64,000 nucleotides of DNA from Peptostreptococcus equinus (lineage in GTDB: Bacteria > Bacillota > Clostridia > Peptostreptococcales > Peptostreptococcaceae). The stretch is from NCBI RefSeq assembly GCF_027125355.1, contig NZ_CP114052.1, forward strand, positions 1,302,001 to 1,366,000. Direction: 5' to 3'. The position numbers and the translations under genes were made by a program. Position 1 is the first letter of the stretch. Every line of letters starts with the position of its first letter. Positions 16,330 through 26,677 of this stretch are shown in pieces. Below the pieces are notes generated by a model that saw only the letters and a list, made by a program, of their open reading frames with translations, was not told the DNA's origin and made no database searches.

Positions 16330-18120
16330 CTAAATATCATAATTAATCACTTGGCTTAGATAAAAACCAATTATTTTAGAAAACCTTTTGATATTTTTAA
16401 TATATGCAAAATCCTTACCATAAATTCTTTTTTCAGTGGGTAAATCTTCTTCTTCTCCAGTGAAAATACCTAATATATGTATATCATTTAGCTTTCCGTT
16501 GAATACTTCTTCTTGAGTATTTCTTACTGCGTCTTCTCCCTCATAATCCAAAGCATCTAGTTTTATAAATGAATTTGATTTCAAGTCTATTACATTATTT
16601 GGTTTTCCATCACTCAATATTATGAGAATTTTTCTATCATATGAATTTTCTATAATACTCTTATTTAATATTTTTATAGCTAGGCCATCTCTATTACTTC
16701 CAGCCCCTTTAAAATCAAATATTTTGTTATTAAATGATTTAGGTTCTTTGTAATCCCTAAACTTTATAAAAACCAAATAGTTGAAAAAATTTGAATATGC
16801 TATAACTCTACATGCAATATCTAAATTGCTCATTGTTTGACTAATTATATAGGCTTGAGCAGAAATACTTTCTTCTCTTCCTAATTGTGAAGCAGACGAA
16901 TCAAGTAGTATATCTACAGATATAGTTGCATTTTCATCCATCCTTTTATTATAAAATATATTATTATCGTTTAAATAATTACTTCTCCATACCTGGGAAG
17001 ACATAAGTTTACCTTGTTTTATTTTCAAAATAGTATCCAATTCGTCATGATTTATCTTCTTTTTTAAAAAAGTTGTAAGCTCTGAAATTGTTCTTCTAAA
17101 CTCTAATTCATTTTCATTGAAATAGTTTAAATTTTTTATTCTCTGTTCGTAAATCTGATTCTTGAAATATTTACTATTTACTCTATCATTAAATACTCCT
17201 TCAGTCATAAGAAAATTTATTCCTTTGTGTATACCAGTGCAAAACTTATTTTCTATAGATTTACTGACATAAGAGCTAATCATTGATATACCAAATCTAT
17301 CCTCTACCATTTCTCTAATTTTTTCATCATTTGTATACTTTACATTATTTTGTGATTTCGAATCTTTATCGTCAAATAAAACATCTGATTCAGATAATTG
17401 GTTTGTAAATTCTGCTGATTCGATGTTCAAAGAAAATTCTTCTGTCATTTCTCTTTTTTTTGAGTCTAATGATTTCAACATATTAAAATCAATCCTTGGT
17501 TTAGAATCTTTTATACCCTTAGTATCATTTTCTTTTATTTTTTTGTCTTTTGTAATAAATTTTCCTTCTTCAATATTTTTATCTTCTTGTATGTTTACAT
17601 AAAAGTATTTTAGAAAAACCGCATTTAAGTTTTTAATTATATATTTAGTATCAAATTTTATATTATTAAAATGTAAGTCTCTAACAACTTTTTCTACGGC
17701 TTCTCTTGAATGTGCATAGTGTCCTAGTAAACTGCTGTAATATGCGTATTCTATTTCATCTTCTACATCTTTAGGTCTATTATTTTTATAATAGTTTATT
17801 TTTGAATTAAAGTATTTCTCTCTAATAGATTTTATACCTGGTCTATCTTCCAACATTTTTTTATTAAGACAATCATCTAAATAAATTTCAACTATTTTAA
17901 GAAACTCGTTTTTAAGTTCAGTATTGGGTAAATGCTGATATAAGAAATCAAATAAAGCTTCTACATTAAGATATTTATATACACTTCCCAACAAAGTCAT
18001 CTTATATATATATGGTTCATCTTGCCCTTTTAAATCAAATAGATTAGTAGCAGGCAACTTGGAATAGTCTTCAGAAACTGTCCAAACAATATTTTCTTTT
18101 CTGTATTTTTTTTCCTCCAT
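16330..18120 (-). CDS. von Willebrand factor A domain protein (NorD/CobT-like), partner of MoxR ATPase
   Basis: 596 aa, no signal peptide. The C-terminal about 200 residues form a vWA domain with MIDAS motif DSSAS, then GAGSNRDG and LSDGKPND-like LSDGKPNN. The N-terminal 400 residues are helical and charged, unlike any enzyme I recognise. The gene starts 9 bases after a MoxR-type AAA+ gene. MoxR/vWA pairs act as chaperones that insert cofactors or metals into partner enzymes (as NorQ/NorD and CbbQ/CbbO do). No obvious client lies nearby. Confidence 0.75.
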   Translation of the reverse strand: MEEKKYRKENIVWTVSEDYSKLPATNLFDLKGQDEPYIYKMTLLGSVYKYLNVEALFDFLYQHLPNTELKNEFLKIVEIYLDDCLNKKMLEDRPGIKSIREKYFNSKINYYKNNRPKDVEDEIEYAYYSSLLGHYAHSREAVEKVVRDLHFNNIKFDTKYIIKNLNAVFLKYFYVNIQEDKNIEEGKFITKDKKIKENDTKGIKDSKPRIDFNMLKSLDSKKREMTEEFSLNIESAEFTNQLSESDVLFDDKDSKSQNNVKYTNDEKIREMVEDRFGISMISSYVSKSIENKFCTGIHKGINFLMTEGVFNDRVNSKYFKNQIYEQRIKNLNYFNENELEFRRTISELTTFLKKKINHDELDTILKIKQGKLMSSQVWRSNYLNDNNIFYNKRMDENATISVDILLDSSASQLGREESISAQAYIISQTMSNLDIACRVIAYSNFFNYLVFIKFRDYKEPKSFNNKIFDFKGAGSNRDGLAIKILNKSIIENSYDRKILIILSDGKPNNVIDLKSNSFIKLDALDYEGEDAVRNTQEEVFNGKLNDIHILGIFTGEEEDLPTEKRIYGKDFAYIKNIKRFSKIIGFYLSQVINYDI

Positions 18121-18129
18121 ATATAACCT

Positions 18130-19038
18130 CTACTTAAAAATCTGATTATATTCCACTTTATCTTCAAATAATGTATCGATTACATCTGATACAATTTCTT
18201 TTTCAAATGTATCAAATGTTTTATTTATTATTCCAAGTTCTAAGGCATCCTTGAGATTTAGCCCCATATTCATTAAATCAATACTAGAAAACATTCCTCT
18301 TAAATCGACAGCTTTGGAAGATATCTCTGCATTTAAAGACTTTTTTTGTAAATCCATAAATAACTGTATAAATAAATTCCTATATTCTTGTGTAAGACTA
18401 TATTGATTAATTAAAATTTGTTCTAGATTTTCTCTACTTATGGTAGGCATATCTATTACCATAAATCTTGATACCAAAGCTTCGTTTAATTCTTTAGTAC
18501 CTATATATCCATAATTCATAGTACCTATAAACCTCGTAGCTTCGTGCAAGTGTATCTTGTCATATCCAGGAACGTCTATTTCTCTTCTATGGTCAAGTGC
18601 CGAATAAACTACTGATAATGATTCATTTTTTGCCATATTTATTTCATCAAATATAGCAAATCCTCCACTTTCCGCAGCTCTAAAAATAGGTCCCTTACTA
18701 AATACTACTTCATTATTTCTAAATGTATCTCCACCTATTAAAGAGGCACTATCTGTATTTATATTCATTGAAATATTCCACAGTGGTCTTGAAAACATTT
18801 TAGATAAATTTTCTGCCAATACGTTTTTACCACTAGCTTTTGGCCCAGTCAATAATATATGTTTACCTGCTAATATCGCAGCTATTGATTTATTTAGTAC
18901 ATCCTTTCCATAATAATTATACTTTGGATTGGCTATTCTATTTTCTAACTCTTGGTCAAGTTTGTAATATTCCCTAAATTTATATATCTCTTCAATTAAT
19001 TTACTATCTATTTCCTGACTTTCTAAAAATTCCCTCAT
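18130..19038 (-). CDS. MoxR-family AAA+ ATPase
   Basis: 302 aa. Walker A is GPKASGKN, Walker B is GGFAIFDEINMA, sensor 1 is FIGTMNYGYIGT, and an arginine finger candidate is in EALVSRFMVID. MoxR-type ATPases remodel or activate partner proteins through vWA adaptors; the vWA partner is the next gene downstream. Start ATG with GAGGTG upstream. Two-gene operon. Confidence 0.82.
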   Translation of the reverse strand: MREFLESQEIDSKLIEEIYKFREYYKLDQELENRIANPKYNYYGKDVLNKSIAAILAGKHILLTGPKASGKNVLAENLSKMFSRPLWNISMNINTDSASLIGGDTFRNNEVVFSKGPIFRAAESGGFAIFDEINMAKNESLSVVYSALDHRREIDVPGYDKIHLHEATRFIGTMNYGYIGTKELNEALVSRFMVIDMPTISRENLEQILINQYSLTQEYRNLFIQLFMDLQKKSLNAEISSKAVDLRGMFSSIDLMNMGLNLKDALELGIINKTFDTFEKEIVSDVIDTLFEDKVEYNQIFK

Positions 19039-19154
19039 CTATTCACCTCTTATTTTTTGCTTTTAAAATTGCTTATTGTATACAGAAAATCTGTTACATG
19101 CATAGTATACCCAATTTTTTTAGAATAATTCTAAATGATTGATTTTATCAAATA

Positions 19155-19185
19155 AAAATAGCATTTTTCTCAAAAATGCTATTTT
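19155..19185. terminator. Terminator after the DMT transporter gene
   Basis: Stem AAAATAGCATTTTT / AAAAATGCTATTTT, 14 bp with a 3-base loop. Bidirectional in shape; downstream of the 19193 gene on the minus strand. Confidence 0.8.
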
Positions 19186-19192
19186 AAATAAT

Positions 19193-20107
19193 TTATGCTG
19201 TTTTCTTATATCTAACTGGAATCTCTATTTGTGCCAATAGTATTGCTATAACCATAAACAAACTTCCTAAATACTCTCTTCCTGTCATTGACTCTCCTAG
19301 AATCATTACACCAGCTATCATTGATATGACTGATTCCGAACTCATTATTAAAGAAGCAATCGACGGCTGTATGTTTCTCTGTGCAATCATCTGGAATGTA
19401 AATCCAATACCTGATGAAAATAATCCAGTAAATATCAAAGATGGTATTGCTGCTTGCAATGCATCCAATGTTATATTCTCCTTAAATAACATAACAATTA
19501 GAGCTAATATGCCAGATGTTATAAACTCTACTAAGGATAATTTTATTGGATCAGTCTTTGGAGCAAATATATCTACTACTACTATCTGTAAACCGAAGAA
19601 AATCGCAGATAAAAATACAAAAAAGTCTCCTTTTTCTATGGTAAATCCGTTTTTTATTGATAATAAATAAAGTCCTATACAAGCAACAACAACACAAACC
19701 CATGTCTTTACTGTAGTCTTTCTTCCATAAAATATTCCCATTAAAGGAACTAATACTATATACATAGTTGTAATAAAACCAGATTTTGCTGCAGTGGTCG
19801 TAACCATACCAACCTGCTGTGTACCCATGGCTAAAAATAAAACTGTTCCAATTATTACCCCACCTATTATCACTGTTCTATCCATTAATTTCGTAGGTTT
19901 AGCTCCAGCTTTTATAAATCTTCTATCCGTTATCCTACTCACTAAAAATAAAAATATAGTACATATTAAACATCTAAAGAAGTTAAAGGCAAATGGTCCA
20001 ATGTGTTCCATTCCAGTTCTTTGAAATATAAATGCAACACCCCAAATTAATGCTGTTATAGATAATAAAGCAGCACTTTTTGTTTCTTTTTTCTTTTGTA
20101 CATCCAT
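19193..20107 (-). CDS. DMT-superfamily (EamA) permease
   Basis: 304 aa from ATG 20107 (AGGAGG 7 bases upstream); the longer in-frame start lies inside the leader hairpin region. About ten membrane helices in two EamA repeats (ALIWGVAFIFQRTGMEHIGP in the first, SLIFTGLFSSGIGFTFQMIA in the second). DMT permeases export or import metabolites such as amino acids; substrate not predictable. A promoter and a terminator-like hairpin precede it, so expression may be attenuated. Confidence 0.82.
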   Translation of the reverse strand: MDVQKKKETKSAALLSITALIWGVAFIFQRTGMEHIGPFAFNFFRCLICTIFLFLVSRITDRRFIKAGAKPTKLMDRTVIIGGVIIGTVLFLAMGTQQVGMVTTTAAKSGFITTMYIVLVPLMGIFYGRKTTVKTWVCVVVACIGLYLLSIKNGFTIEKGDFFVFLSAIFFGLQIVVVDIFAPKTDPIKLSLVEFITSGILALIVMLFKENITLDALQAAIPSLIFTGLFSSGIGFTFQMIAQRNIQPSIASLIMSSESVISMIAGVMILGESMTGREYLGSLFMVIAILLAQIEIPVRYKKTA

Positions 20108-20138
20108 AAAACATCCTCCTTTTATAAAAATAAACATG

Positions 20139-20168
20139 AAAAAGGGCATCGCATACGCAATAACCCTT
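20139..20168 (-). terminator. Terminator-like hairpin in the DMT leader / after leuS
   Basis: On the minus strand AAGGGT / GCCCTT with inner ATTGC / GCGAT (one G-U pair) and loop GTAT, followed by T5 (20143-20139). It lies between a promoter (20232-20204) and the DMT start, so it may attenuate that gene, and also lies downstream of leuS. Confidence 0.55.
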
Positions 20169-20203
20169 ATAATCATATTTAAAATATTCTTTTCATTGAT
20201 TTT

Positions 20204-20232
20204 ATATTACCATATATTTATTGATAATACAA
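20204..20232 (-). promoter_or_regulatory. Promoter of the DMT permease gene
   Basis: TTGTAT (20232-20227), 17-base spacer, TAATAT (20209-20204) on the minus strand, 97 bases ahead of the start codon. Confidence 0.45.
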
Positions 20233-20277
20233 CACATTTAGTTTAAAATATTTTTTATTGTCTATTTGATTTTTTAA

Positions 20278-22701
20278 CTATTTCACAACTATATTTACTA
20301 ATTTTTTTGGTATAGCAATTACTTTTACAATATCTTTATAAGATATAGAATCAATTATTTTTTTATCAGCAAAAGCTATTTCTTTCATTTGCTCTTGATT
20401 TACGTCTGCTGGCATAACTATTTTATTCTTTAATTTTCCATTTACCTGAACTACTATTTCAATTTCATCTGATTTTGTAGCATCTTCATTATATTCAGGC
20501 CATTTTATATCAAATACACTTCCTTCTTTTCCTATCATTGACCATAATTCTTCGCCAAGATGAGGTGCAAAAGGTGCAAGTATTATAACTACAGTTTCTA
20601 CAGCTTCTTTTATTACTGCTTTATTTATATTTTCATTCTCCTTGTATTTGTATAAGTCATTGATTAGCTCCATTAACGCTGCAATCGCTGTATTAAAACC
20701 AAACTTTTGACTTAAATCTTCTGTAACTTTCTTAAGAGTCAAATTAGTCTTTGACCTCATAGCTTTGTCTTCTTTAGTAAGATTTTCAAACTTAAGTTCT
20801 GTATTTTTTGAGATCTCAGCTAACTCATCAACTATTCTATATACTCTATTTATAAACTTAAAACAACCCTCTACTCCCTGTTCATTCCAATCCAAATCTC
20901 TTTCTGGTGGAGCAGCAAATAATATAAATAATCTAGCTGTATCTGCCCCATACTTATCTATTATTTCAAGTGGAGAAACTATATTTCCTTTTGATTTAGA
21001 CATTTTTGCTCCATCCATTAATACCATTCCTTGTGTAAGAAGATTTCTAAATGGTTCTTTATGCTTAGTCATACCCATTTTGTTCATAGCTTTTGTTAGC
21101 CATCTAGAATATAGTAAATGAAGGATTGCATGTTCCACTCCGCCAATATATTGATCAACTGGTAGCCATCTATCTACTAAATTGCTATCGAAAATATCTT
21201 CATTATTTTTATTATCAACATATCTCATGTAGTACCATGAAGAATCAACAAACGTATCCATTGTATCAGCTTCTCTTCTAGCTGGCTTGCCACACTTAGG
21301 ACACTTATGATTCATAAATGTATCTGAAGTTAGTAGAGGAGACTCACCTTTACCCGTAAACTCTACATCTGTTGGTAATAATACAGGTAGTTCTGATTCA
21401 TCTACTGGCACTATACCGCAATCATCACAATATACTACTGGTATTGGACAACCCCAATATCTCTGCCTAGAAAGTAACCAATCTCTAAGTCTATAGTTTG
21501 TAGTCTTTTTGCCCTTACCATCTTTCTCCAGTTTTTCTATTATTGAATCAAATGCTTGATTTTTATCCATACCATCAAATTCGCCTGAGTTTATCATCTT
21601 ATCATCTTCGTCAATAACTGGTATTATTTCAAGCCCAAATTTTCTTGCAAAATCTCCATCTCTTTCATCATGGGCAGCAACACCCATAACAGCACCTGTT
21701 CCATAGTCAGCCAACACATAATTTGCTATCCAAATAGGCATTTCTTTTCCAGTAAGAGGATTAATTACATACTTACCTATAAATTTTCCATCTTTTTCTA
21801 AATCTGATGCTTCTCTTTCTATTTGTGTCATCTTGTGCATTTTTCCAAGAAATTCATCTAGTATCTCTTCATACTCAGTTCCGTTTACTAATTCTCTAGC
21901 CAATTGAGCTTCTGGAGCTACAACCATAAACGTTGATCCAAATATTGTGTCAGGTCTAGTTGTATAAACTCTTATATCCTTATCCATATCTTTAACTTTG
22001 AAATCTACATGGGCACCATGACTCTTTCCTATCCAGTTTTTCTGCATTAATTTTACTTTTTCTGGCCAACCAGTTAAAGTATCTATTTCTTCAAGCAATT
22101 CTTCAGAAAATGCTGTAGTTCTAAAATACCACTGTTCTAATTCTTTCTTTATCACTTCTGTTCCACAACGTTCACACTCACCTTGTACAACCTGTTCATT
22201 AGCCAATACCGTTTCACAATTTGGACACCAATTCACATATGATTTTTTCTTGTATGCTAAGTCATTCTCTAATAACTTTAGGAATATTTTTTGTGTCCAT
22301 TTGTAGTATTCAGGAGTTGAAGTAGCAACTTCCTTATCCCAGTCATAACTAAGACCTAAAAGGGCAAATTGTTCTTTCATATCTTCAATGTTAGACATAG
22401 TCCATTTATGTGGGTGTACTCCATTTTTTATAGCTGCATTTTCAGCTGGCAAACCAAAAGAGTCCCATCCCATTGGATGTAAAACATTATAACCTTCCAT
22501 TTTTTTAAATCTTGCTATAACATCTCCTATTGAATAATTTCTTACATGACCCATATGTATCTTTCCTGATGGATATGGAAACATTTCAAGGCAGTAATAT
22601 TTTGGCTTTGAATTATCTTTCGTATCCATCTTATATTGTCCTACTTGTTTCCAATGATCTTGCCATTTTTTTTCTATCTCTCTAAAATTATAAACTCCCA
22701 T
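20278..22701 (-). CDS. leuS: Leucyl-tRNA synthetase
   Basis: 807 aa from ATG 22701 (GGAGG 6 bases upstream), the usual LeuRS length; a longer frame runs back into the T-box terminator. Class I HIGH motif [15 protein letters not shown] near residue 40, a zinc-type CPNC...CERCG segment, the CP1 editing domain ([15 protein letters not shown]), and KMSKS as AKMSKSKGN. Charges tRNA-Leu. Controlled by the leucine T-box leader just upstream. Confidence 0.97.
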   Translation of the reverse strand: MGVYNFREIEKKWQDHWKQVGQYKMDTKDNSKPKYYCLEMFPYPSGKIHMGHVRNYSIGDVIARFKKMEGYNVLHPMGWDSFGLPAENAAIKNGVHPHKWTMSNIEDMKEQFALLGLSYDWDKEVATSTPEYYKWTQKIFLKLLENDLAYKKKSYVNWCPNCETVLANEQVVQGECERCGTEVIKKELEQWYFRTTAFSEELLEEIDTLTGWPEKVKLMQKNWIGKSHGAHVDFKVKDMDKDIRVYTTRPDTIFGSTFMVVAPEAQLARELVNGTEYEEILDEFLGKMHKMTQIEREASDLEKDGKFIGKYVINPLTGKEMPIWIANYVLADYGTGAVMGVAAHDERDGDFARKFGLEIIPVIDEDDKMINSGEFDGMDKNQAFDSIIEKLEKDGKGKKTTNYRLRDWLLSRQRYWGCPIPVVYCDDCGIVPVDESELPVLLPTDVEFTGKGESPLLTSDTFMNHKCPKCGKPARREADTMDTFVDSSWYYMRYVDNKNNEDIFDSNLVDRWLPVDQYIGGVEHAILHLLYSRWLTKAMNKMGMTKHKEPFRNLLTQGMVLMDGAKMSKSKGNIVSPLEIIDKYGADTARLFILFAAPPERDLDWNEQGVEGCFKFINRVYRIVDELAEISKNTELKFENLTKEDKAMRSKTNLTLKKVTEDLSQKFGFNTAIAALMELINDLYKYKENENINKAVIKEAVETVVIILAPFAPHLGEELWSMIGKEGSVFDIKWPEYNEDATKSDEIEIVVQVNGKLKNKIVMPADVNQEQMKEIAFADKKIIDSISYKDIVKVIAIPKKLVNIVVK

Positions 22702-22727
22702 AATAACCTCCATTTGTTTTATAATAT

Positions 22728-22950
22728 AAAAAAACTCGTCTCTAAACATAATGTTTAGGGACGAGTAAATGCTCGCGGTACCACCCTAATTAGCTATAAA
22801 AATAGCTCTCTTTGGTATAGTTTTTAAACCAACTACGGTATGTAGATTAATCAATCGACAAGTTCAATATATATAGCTACCACTTCACAGCTAATGTGGC
22901 TCTCTGCAAGCTATTAAAAATATTTACTACTTCGTCTACATTAAATATAG
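22728..22950 (-). promoter_or_regulatory. T-box leader of leuS
   Basis: The minus strand has the invariant T-box sequence AGGGTGGTACCGCG (22787-22774). It is followed by the terminator CTCGTC...GACGAG with T7 (22765-22728). Upstream lie stem I features and a specifier region GAACTTGTC that can be read as CTT or TTG, both Leu. Uncharged tRNA-Leu would favour read-through into leuS. Confidence 0.93.
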
Positions 22951-22954
22951 TCCT

Positions 22955-22983
22955 ATATTATCACAGCAAAAATCTTGTGTCAA
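22955..22983 (-). promoter_or_regulatory. Promoter of the leuS T-box transcript
   Basis: TTGACA (22983-22978), 17-base spacer, TAATAT (22960-22955), directly upstream of the T-box. The following 22984-23145 stretch holds nothing I can assign. Confidence 0.75.
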
Positions 22984-23145
22984 CATTCTTATCTTGAATA
23001 CATACTGCAAATTATTTCATACAGCGAAATTGGTAAATAATACCCCATATTATTTTGATTATATAGCTCACCCTATAATCATGTTTTTCATATCTATCAC
23101 AATTTTTTTAGTTAAATCTTTTGAGCCATCATTTACTACTATTAC

Positions 23146-23508
23146 TTAAATATTTTTTCTCATTTCCTCTATATTTATATAAGGTGCATCCTTCCATAAT
23201 TTTTCTAAATTATAGAATCCTCTATTTTCTTCATCAAAAATATGAACTAATATATCACCATAATCTAATAATATCCAAGACTGAGTATCTTTTCCTTCTT
23301 TACCTCTTGGCTCAATTCCAAGTTCTGCTAAATCATCTTCAATGCTATCTGCTATAGCTTTCACCTGTCTGCTTGAACCCCCTGAACTAATTACAAAATA
23401 ATCACATAAACTTGATACTTTTCCTATATTCAGTATTACTGTATCTTGTCCTAATTTATCCTCTATTGAGTCATAAATCGATACTAATATTTCTTCAACT
23501 GTTTGCAT
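23146..23508 (-). CDS. rsfS: Ribosomal silencing factor RsfS
   Basis: 120 aa RsfS/YbeB/Iojap protein (DYFVISSGGSSRQVKAIADS, GKEGKDTQSWILLDYGDIL, HIFDEENRGFYNLEKLW). Binds ribosomal protein L14 and blocks subunit joining in starvation. Third gene of nadD-yqeK-rsfS, the usual Firmicute order ahead of leuS. Start ATG with AAGGTG upstream. Confidence 0.95.
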   Translation of the reverse strand: MQTVEEILVSIYDSIEDKLGQDTVILNIGKVSSLCDYFVISSGGSSRQVKAIADSIEDDLAELGIEPRGKEGKDTQSWILLDYGDILVHIFDEENRGFYNLEKLWKDAPYINIEEMRKNI

Positions 23509-23529
23509 TTTTCACCTTATTCCTTTTAC

Positions 23530-24138
23530 TTATTTATTTTCTAGTTCTCTTCTAGATAATTTTGCTTTTTCTTTTAACTTTTTTACATAAAAATTTCTTG
23601 CTTCTATAGTTCTAAGATGTATTAATGATTTTTTCTTTATTAATAAGCTAATTGTGTTGTCAAAAGACTTAGCTATAGCTTGGTCAATTTCTCCCTTATA
23701 AGACAATTCCCTTAATTCATCTACTCCTGGATAATCCCTTTCATCTTCTATTAAATCAGCAAGTAATATTACTTCTTCCAACTTAGTCATATTTGCCCTG
23801 CCAGTAGTATGATATCTGATTGCTCCCAATATTTCCTGATCTTCAATACCAAAATCATACATCGCTATGTATGCTCCTAAAGCACTATGAGACAGAGCTG
23901 TAGAATTTTTCTCCATTTCGTCTAAATATATATTATATTTTTTGCAAAATCCTTCTACATCAGCAAGCTTTATATATTTTGCAGTATCATGCAATATACC
24001 AGCTATTTCAGCTTTTTCTTGACTGCAATCATTTAATTTAGCTAATTTAATAGCAGACTTGGCTACATTTAATGAATGGCGTATTCGTTTTTCTGGAAGA
24101 TATTGGTCCAATCTGGCTATCATTTCCGATTTATCCAT
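23530..24138 (-). CDS. yqeK: YqeK family HD phosphohydrolase
   Basis: 202 aa. HD-domain ligands H22 (RIRHSLNVAKSA), HD at GILHDTAKY, and SHSALGAYIA-type HSALGA and IRYHTTGRANMT segments. YqeK hydrolyses diadenosine tetraphosphate. It abuts nadD with no intergenic space, and rsfS follows 21 bases later. A 20-residue Lys-rich C-terminus (KLKEKAKLSRRELENK) is slightly longer than usual. Confidence 0.92.
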   Translation of the reverse strand: MDKSEMIARLDQYLPEKRIRHSLNVAKSAIKLAKLNDCSQEKAEIAGILHDTAKYIKLADVEGFCKKYNIYLDEMEKNSTALSHSALGAYIAMYDFGIEDQEILGAIRYHTTGRANMTKLEEVILLADLIEDERDYPGVDELRELSYKGEIDQAIAKSFDNTISLLIKKKSLIHLRTIEARNFYVKKLKEKAKLSRRELENK

Positions 24139-24831
24139 TTATTTTTTTACACCTCCATATAGCTTATTAGTATATATATATTCTTCAACCCTACTCGGAA
24201 CTAAATACTTTATTGAATTAGAACTTTTTAATCTACTTCTAATATAAGTAGATGAAATCTCTAGAGACGGAACATAAAGCATTTCAATATCTGCATTATA
24301 TTCTTTTCTAAATCTTTCTATATTTTCCTGTGTTTCTAATAAGTTTATACCTGGTCTCATCGCTGCTATAAACTTAGTATTTTCAAATATTTTTTCGAAT
24401 TCTTTCCAAGTTTCAATAGTGTTCAATGAATCTGATCCAGTAATATAGTATAATTCTTCGTTTGGATATGTATCTTTTATATGTCTAAGAGTATCTACAG
24501 TATATGACTTTTCTCCGTCCAATTTAACTTCATAATTTGATACAAAAAAATCTTCATTTTTCAGTGTTGCAAGTATTACCATATTATATCTATGCTTTTT
24601 ATCTAATATTTGTTTTTTATGTGGAGGATCTCCTGTCGGTACAAACATCACCTTATCCAAATCATATTTATCTCTGATAAATTCTGCTGTTGCTAAATGT
24701 GCGTTATGTATTGGATTAAATGAACCTCCCATAATGCCTATTTTAGATTTTTTTTTATTGGCTTTAAATGCTTGTATTTTCTCTGCATTTACTTTATGTG
24801 ACAAGAGTAATCTATCATTCAACGAAATCAT
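24139..24831 (-). CDS. nadD: Nicotinate-nucleotide adenylyltransferase NadD
   Basis: 230 aa. The catalytic GIMGGSFNPIHNAHL motif begins at residue 32 rather than near residue 3. A further motif EISSTYIRSRL is at the C-terminus. Adenylates nicotinate mononucleotide in NAD synthesis. The 30-residue basic N-terminal extension is supported by the only good ribosome site (GAGAGG before ATG 24831). Stop and the yqeK start abut. Confidence 0.93.
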   Translation of the reverse strand: MISLNDRLLLSHKVNAEKIQAFKANKKKSKIGIMGGSFNPIHNAHLATAEFIRDKYDLDKVMFVPTGDPPHKKQILDKKHRYNMVILATLKNEDFFVSNYEVKLDGEKSYTVDTLRHIKDTYPNEELYYITGSDSLNTIETWKEFEKIFENTKFIAAMRPGINLLETQENIERFRKEYNADIEMLYVPSLEISSTYIRSRLKSSNSIKYLVPSRVEEYIYTNKLYGGVKK

Positions 24832-24903
24832 TCTTATTTACCTCTCAAAACCCATGATATCATTATTTTACCATAGTAAATAGATTAAGTCTAATTTGTT
24901 TTT

Positions 24904-25539
24904 TTATAAAATATTATTTTGATTTTCTATATGTCTTACGGCTTTATTAATAATCTCATAAGAAAAACCCCTATATGCTAAATATTGGTATATTTTATTT
25001 CTAACTTTAAATTTGTCAGTTTCTTTAATCTTATTGTATTTTTTTTCAGCTAAATAAATTGCATTATCTAATTCCTGACTATAATCTACTTGATCAATTA
25101 TATTTTCAATATCAGAACTTTTTATACCTTTATTGTAGAGATCTTGTTTTATTCTATTTTTTCCTACTCTCTTAAAATTTAAGCTATTATTCATTATTCT
25201 TTTTGCAAACCTTTTATCATCTAAAAAAGAATATTTTTTTAGAAATTCTAATACCTCTTGTATTATTTCATCATCAAATTTATCTTCCAATTTTTCTCTA
25301 ATTTTTGATTCAGACTTTTCAGATCTAGATATAAAATTTAGAGCTATATTTTTAGCTTTTTCTAAATTATCTGCCTTAATTATTTGACCCATCTTGTCCT
25401 TATCGATTTCATCACCTATCTTTAATGAGTATTTGTACACCATTTGAACATACATAGACATAAAATACTGTCCATCTACAAATAAATTTATCCTGTCTTT
25501 ATTTCTTTTTTGATACTCTATAGCACTTATATTTGGCAT
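24904..25539 (-). CDS. recX: Regulatory protein RecX
   Basis: 211 aa from ATG 25539 (AAAGGA 10 bases upstream). RecX three-helix repeats: ALNFISRSEKSESKIREKL, FLKKYSFLDDKRFAKR and RVGKNRIKQDLYNKGI, then YQYLAYRGFSYEIINKAV. RecX modulates RecA filaments. Single gene divergent from rnz. The Firmicute N-terminal extension (about 60 aa) is present. Confidence 0.9.
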   Translation of the reverse strand: MPNISAIEYQKRNKDRINLFVDGQYFMSMYVQMVYKYSLKIGDEIDKDKMGQIIKADNLEKAKNIALNFISRSEKSESKIREKLEDKFDDEIIQEVLEFLKKYSFLDDKRFAKRIMNNSLNFKRVGKNRIKQDLYNKGIKSSDIENIIDQVDYSQELDNAIYLAEKKYNKIKETDKFKVRNKIYQYLAYRGFSYEIINKAVRHIENQNNIL

Positions 25540-25660
25540 TATTTCACGTCCTTTCTTAAACATTATATCATAGGCAATAATGGTAAATATACAGATTTTA
25601 TATTATAATATAGTCTGTATATTAAATTAATATTAATGTTTTCAGATAGGTGGTGATAAA

Positions 25661-26578
25661 ATGGTAAACATTACTATGTTAGGTTGCGGTGGAAATGTAC
25701 CATCTCCAAGTAGATTTTGTTCATGTTCACTGATTAATTATAAAGGTAAAAAAATATTGATAGATTGTGGTGAAGGTACCCAAATTTCTATGAAAAATTT
25801 AGGGACTGGTTTTAAAGGTATTGATTTGGTACTCATTACACACCTTCATGGTGACCATATCAACGGACTACTTGGCCTATTATCCTCTTTGGGAAATGCC
25901 GAAAAAAGGGATCCATTGATAATAGTAGGACCAAAAGGTATTAAAAGAGCTATAAAAGCTATGATGATTTTATGGGAAGGACTACCTTATGGGTTGAATG
26001 TAATAGAAAATCCAATAGGCAAATTTTCTGTTAATATGCCTATTTACAACGAAATTGAAATTGATGTATTGGAATTAGAGCATTCTGTTGAATGTCTAGG
26101 ATATAGTTTATATTTTAAGAGAAATAGATCTTTTTCTGTTAAAAAAGCTCTATTCAACAATGTTCCAAAAAGTCTTTGGAAAAATCTTCAAAAAGGTCAA
26201 ACTTTTTACTACAATAATAAAACATATACTCCTGATATGGTCCTTGATAAGGAGAGAAAGGGTATAAAATTAACTTACGTTACCGATACTAGGCCAATAA
26301 AAGAAATTGAAACATTTGCAAAAGATAGCTCAATTTTTATATGTGAGGCTATGTATTCAGACGATATGGATATTGGAAAAGCTGTAAAAAATAAACATAT
26401 GACTTTTAGAGAAACATGTAACCTGGCAAACAAATCCAATTCTAAAAAATTACTATTAACACATTTTTCGCCTTCAGTAAGTAAACCAGAATTATTTGAA
26501 GATTTTACTAAATCTTTATTCAAAAATTCTATTATAGCTTATGACGGAATAACTATTGAAATACCATACGAAGATTAG
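25661..26578 (+). CDS. rnz: Ribonuclease Z
   Basis: 305 aa metallo-beta-lactamase-fold enzyme that cuts the 3' trailer from tRNA precursors. Zinc motif THLHGDHINGL (residues 60-70), LEHSVECLGY, TYVTDTRP, HMTFRE and LLTHFSPS supply the remaining His/Asp ligands. Start ATG with AGGTGG upstream. Single gene on the plus strand between minus-strand blocks. Confidence 0.93.
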   Translation: MVNITMLGCGGNVPSPSRFCSCSLINYKGKKILIDCGEGTQISMKNLGTGFKGIDLVLITHLHGDHINGLLGLLSSLGNAEKRDPLIIVGPKGIKRAIKAMMILWEGLPYGLNVIENPIGKFSVNMPIYNEIEIDVLELEHSVECLGYSLYFKRNRSFSVKKALFNNVPKSLWKNLQKGQTFYYNNKTYTPDMVLDKERKGIKLTYVTDTRPIKEIETFAKDSSIFICEAMYSDDMDIGKAVKNKHMTFRETCNLANKSNSKKLLLTHFSPSVSKPELFEDFTKSLFKNSIIAYDGITIEIPYED

Positions 26579-26614
26579 TTAATCATTTCCAATTTTATTG
26601 AATATAAATAATAT

Positions 26615-26672
26615 AAAAAGACTAGTCATTGATTTATATATTATCATATAAAATCACACCCTAGTCTTTTTT
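26615..26672. terminator. Bidirectional terminator, rnz / RNase G gene
   Basis: AAAAAGACTAG pairs with CTAGTCTTTTT across a long loop with secondary pairing; T-runs on both strands. Separates convergent genes. Confidence 0.75.
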
Positions 26673-26677
26673 ATTAC

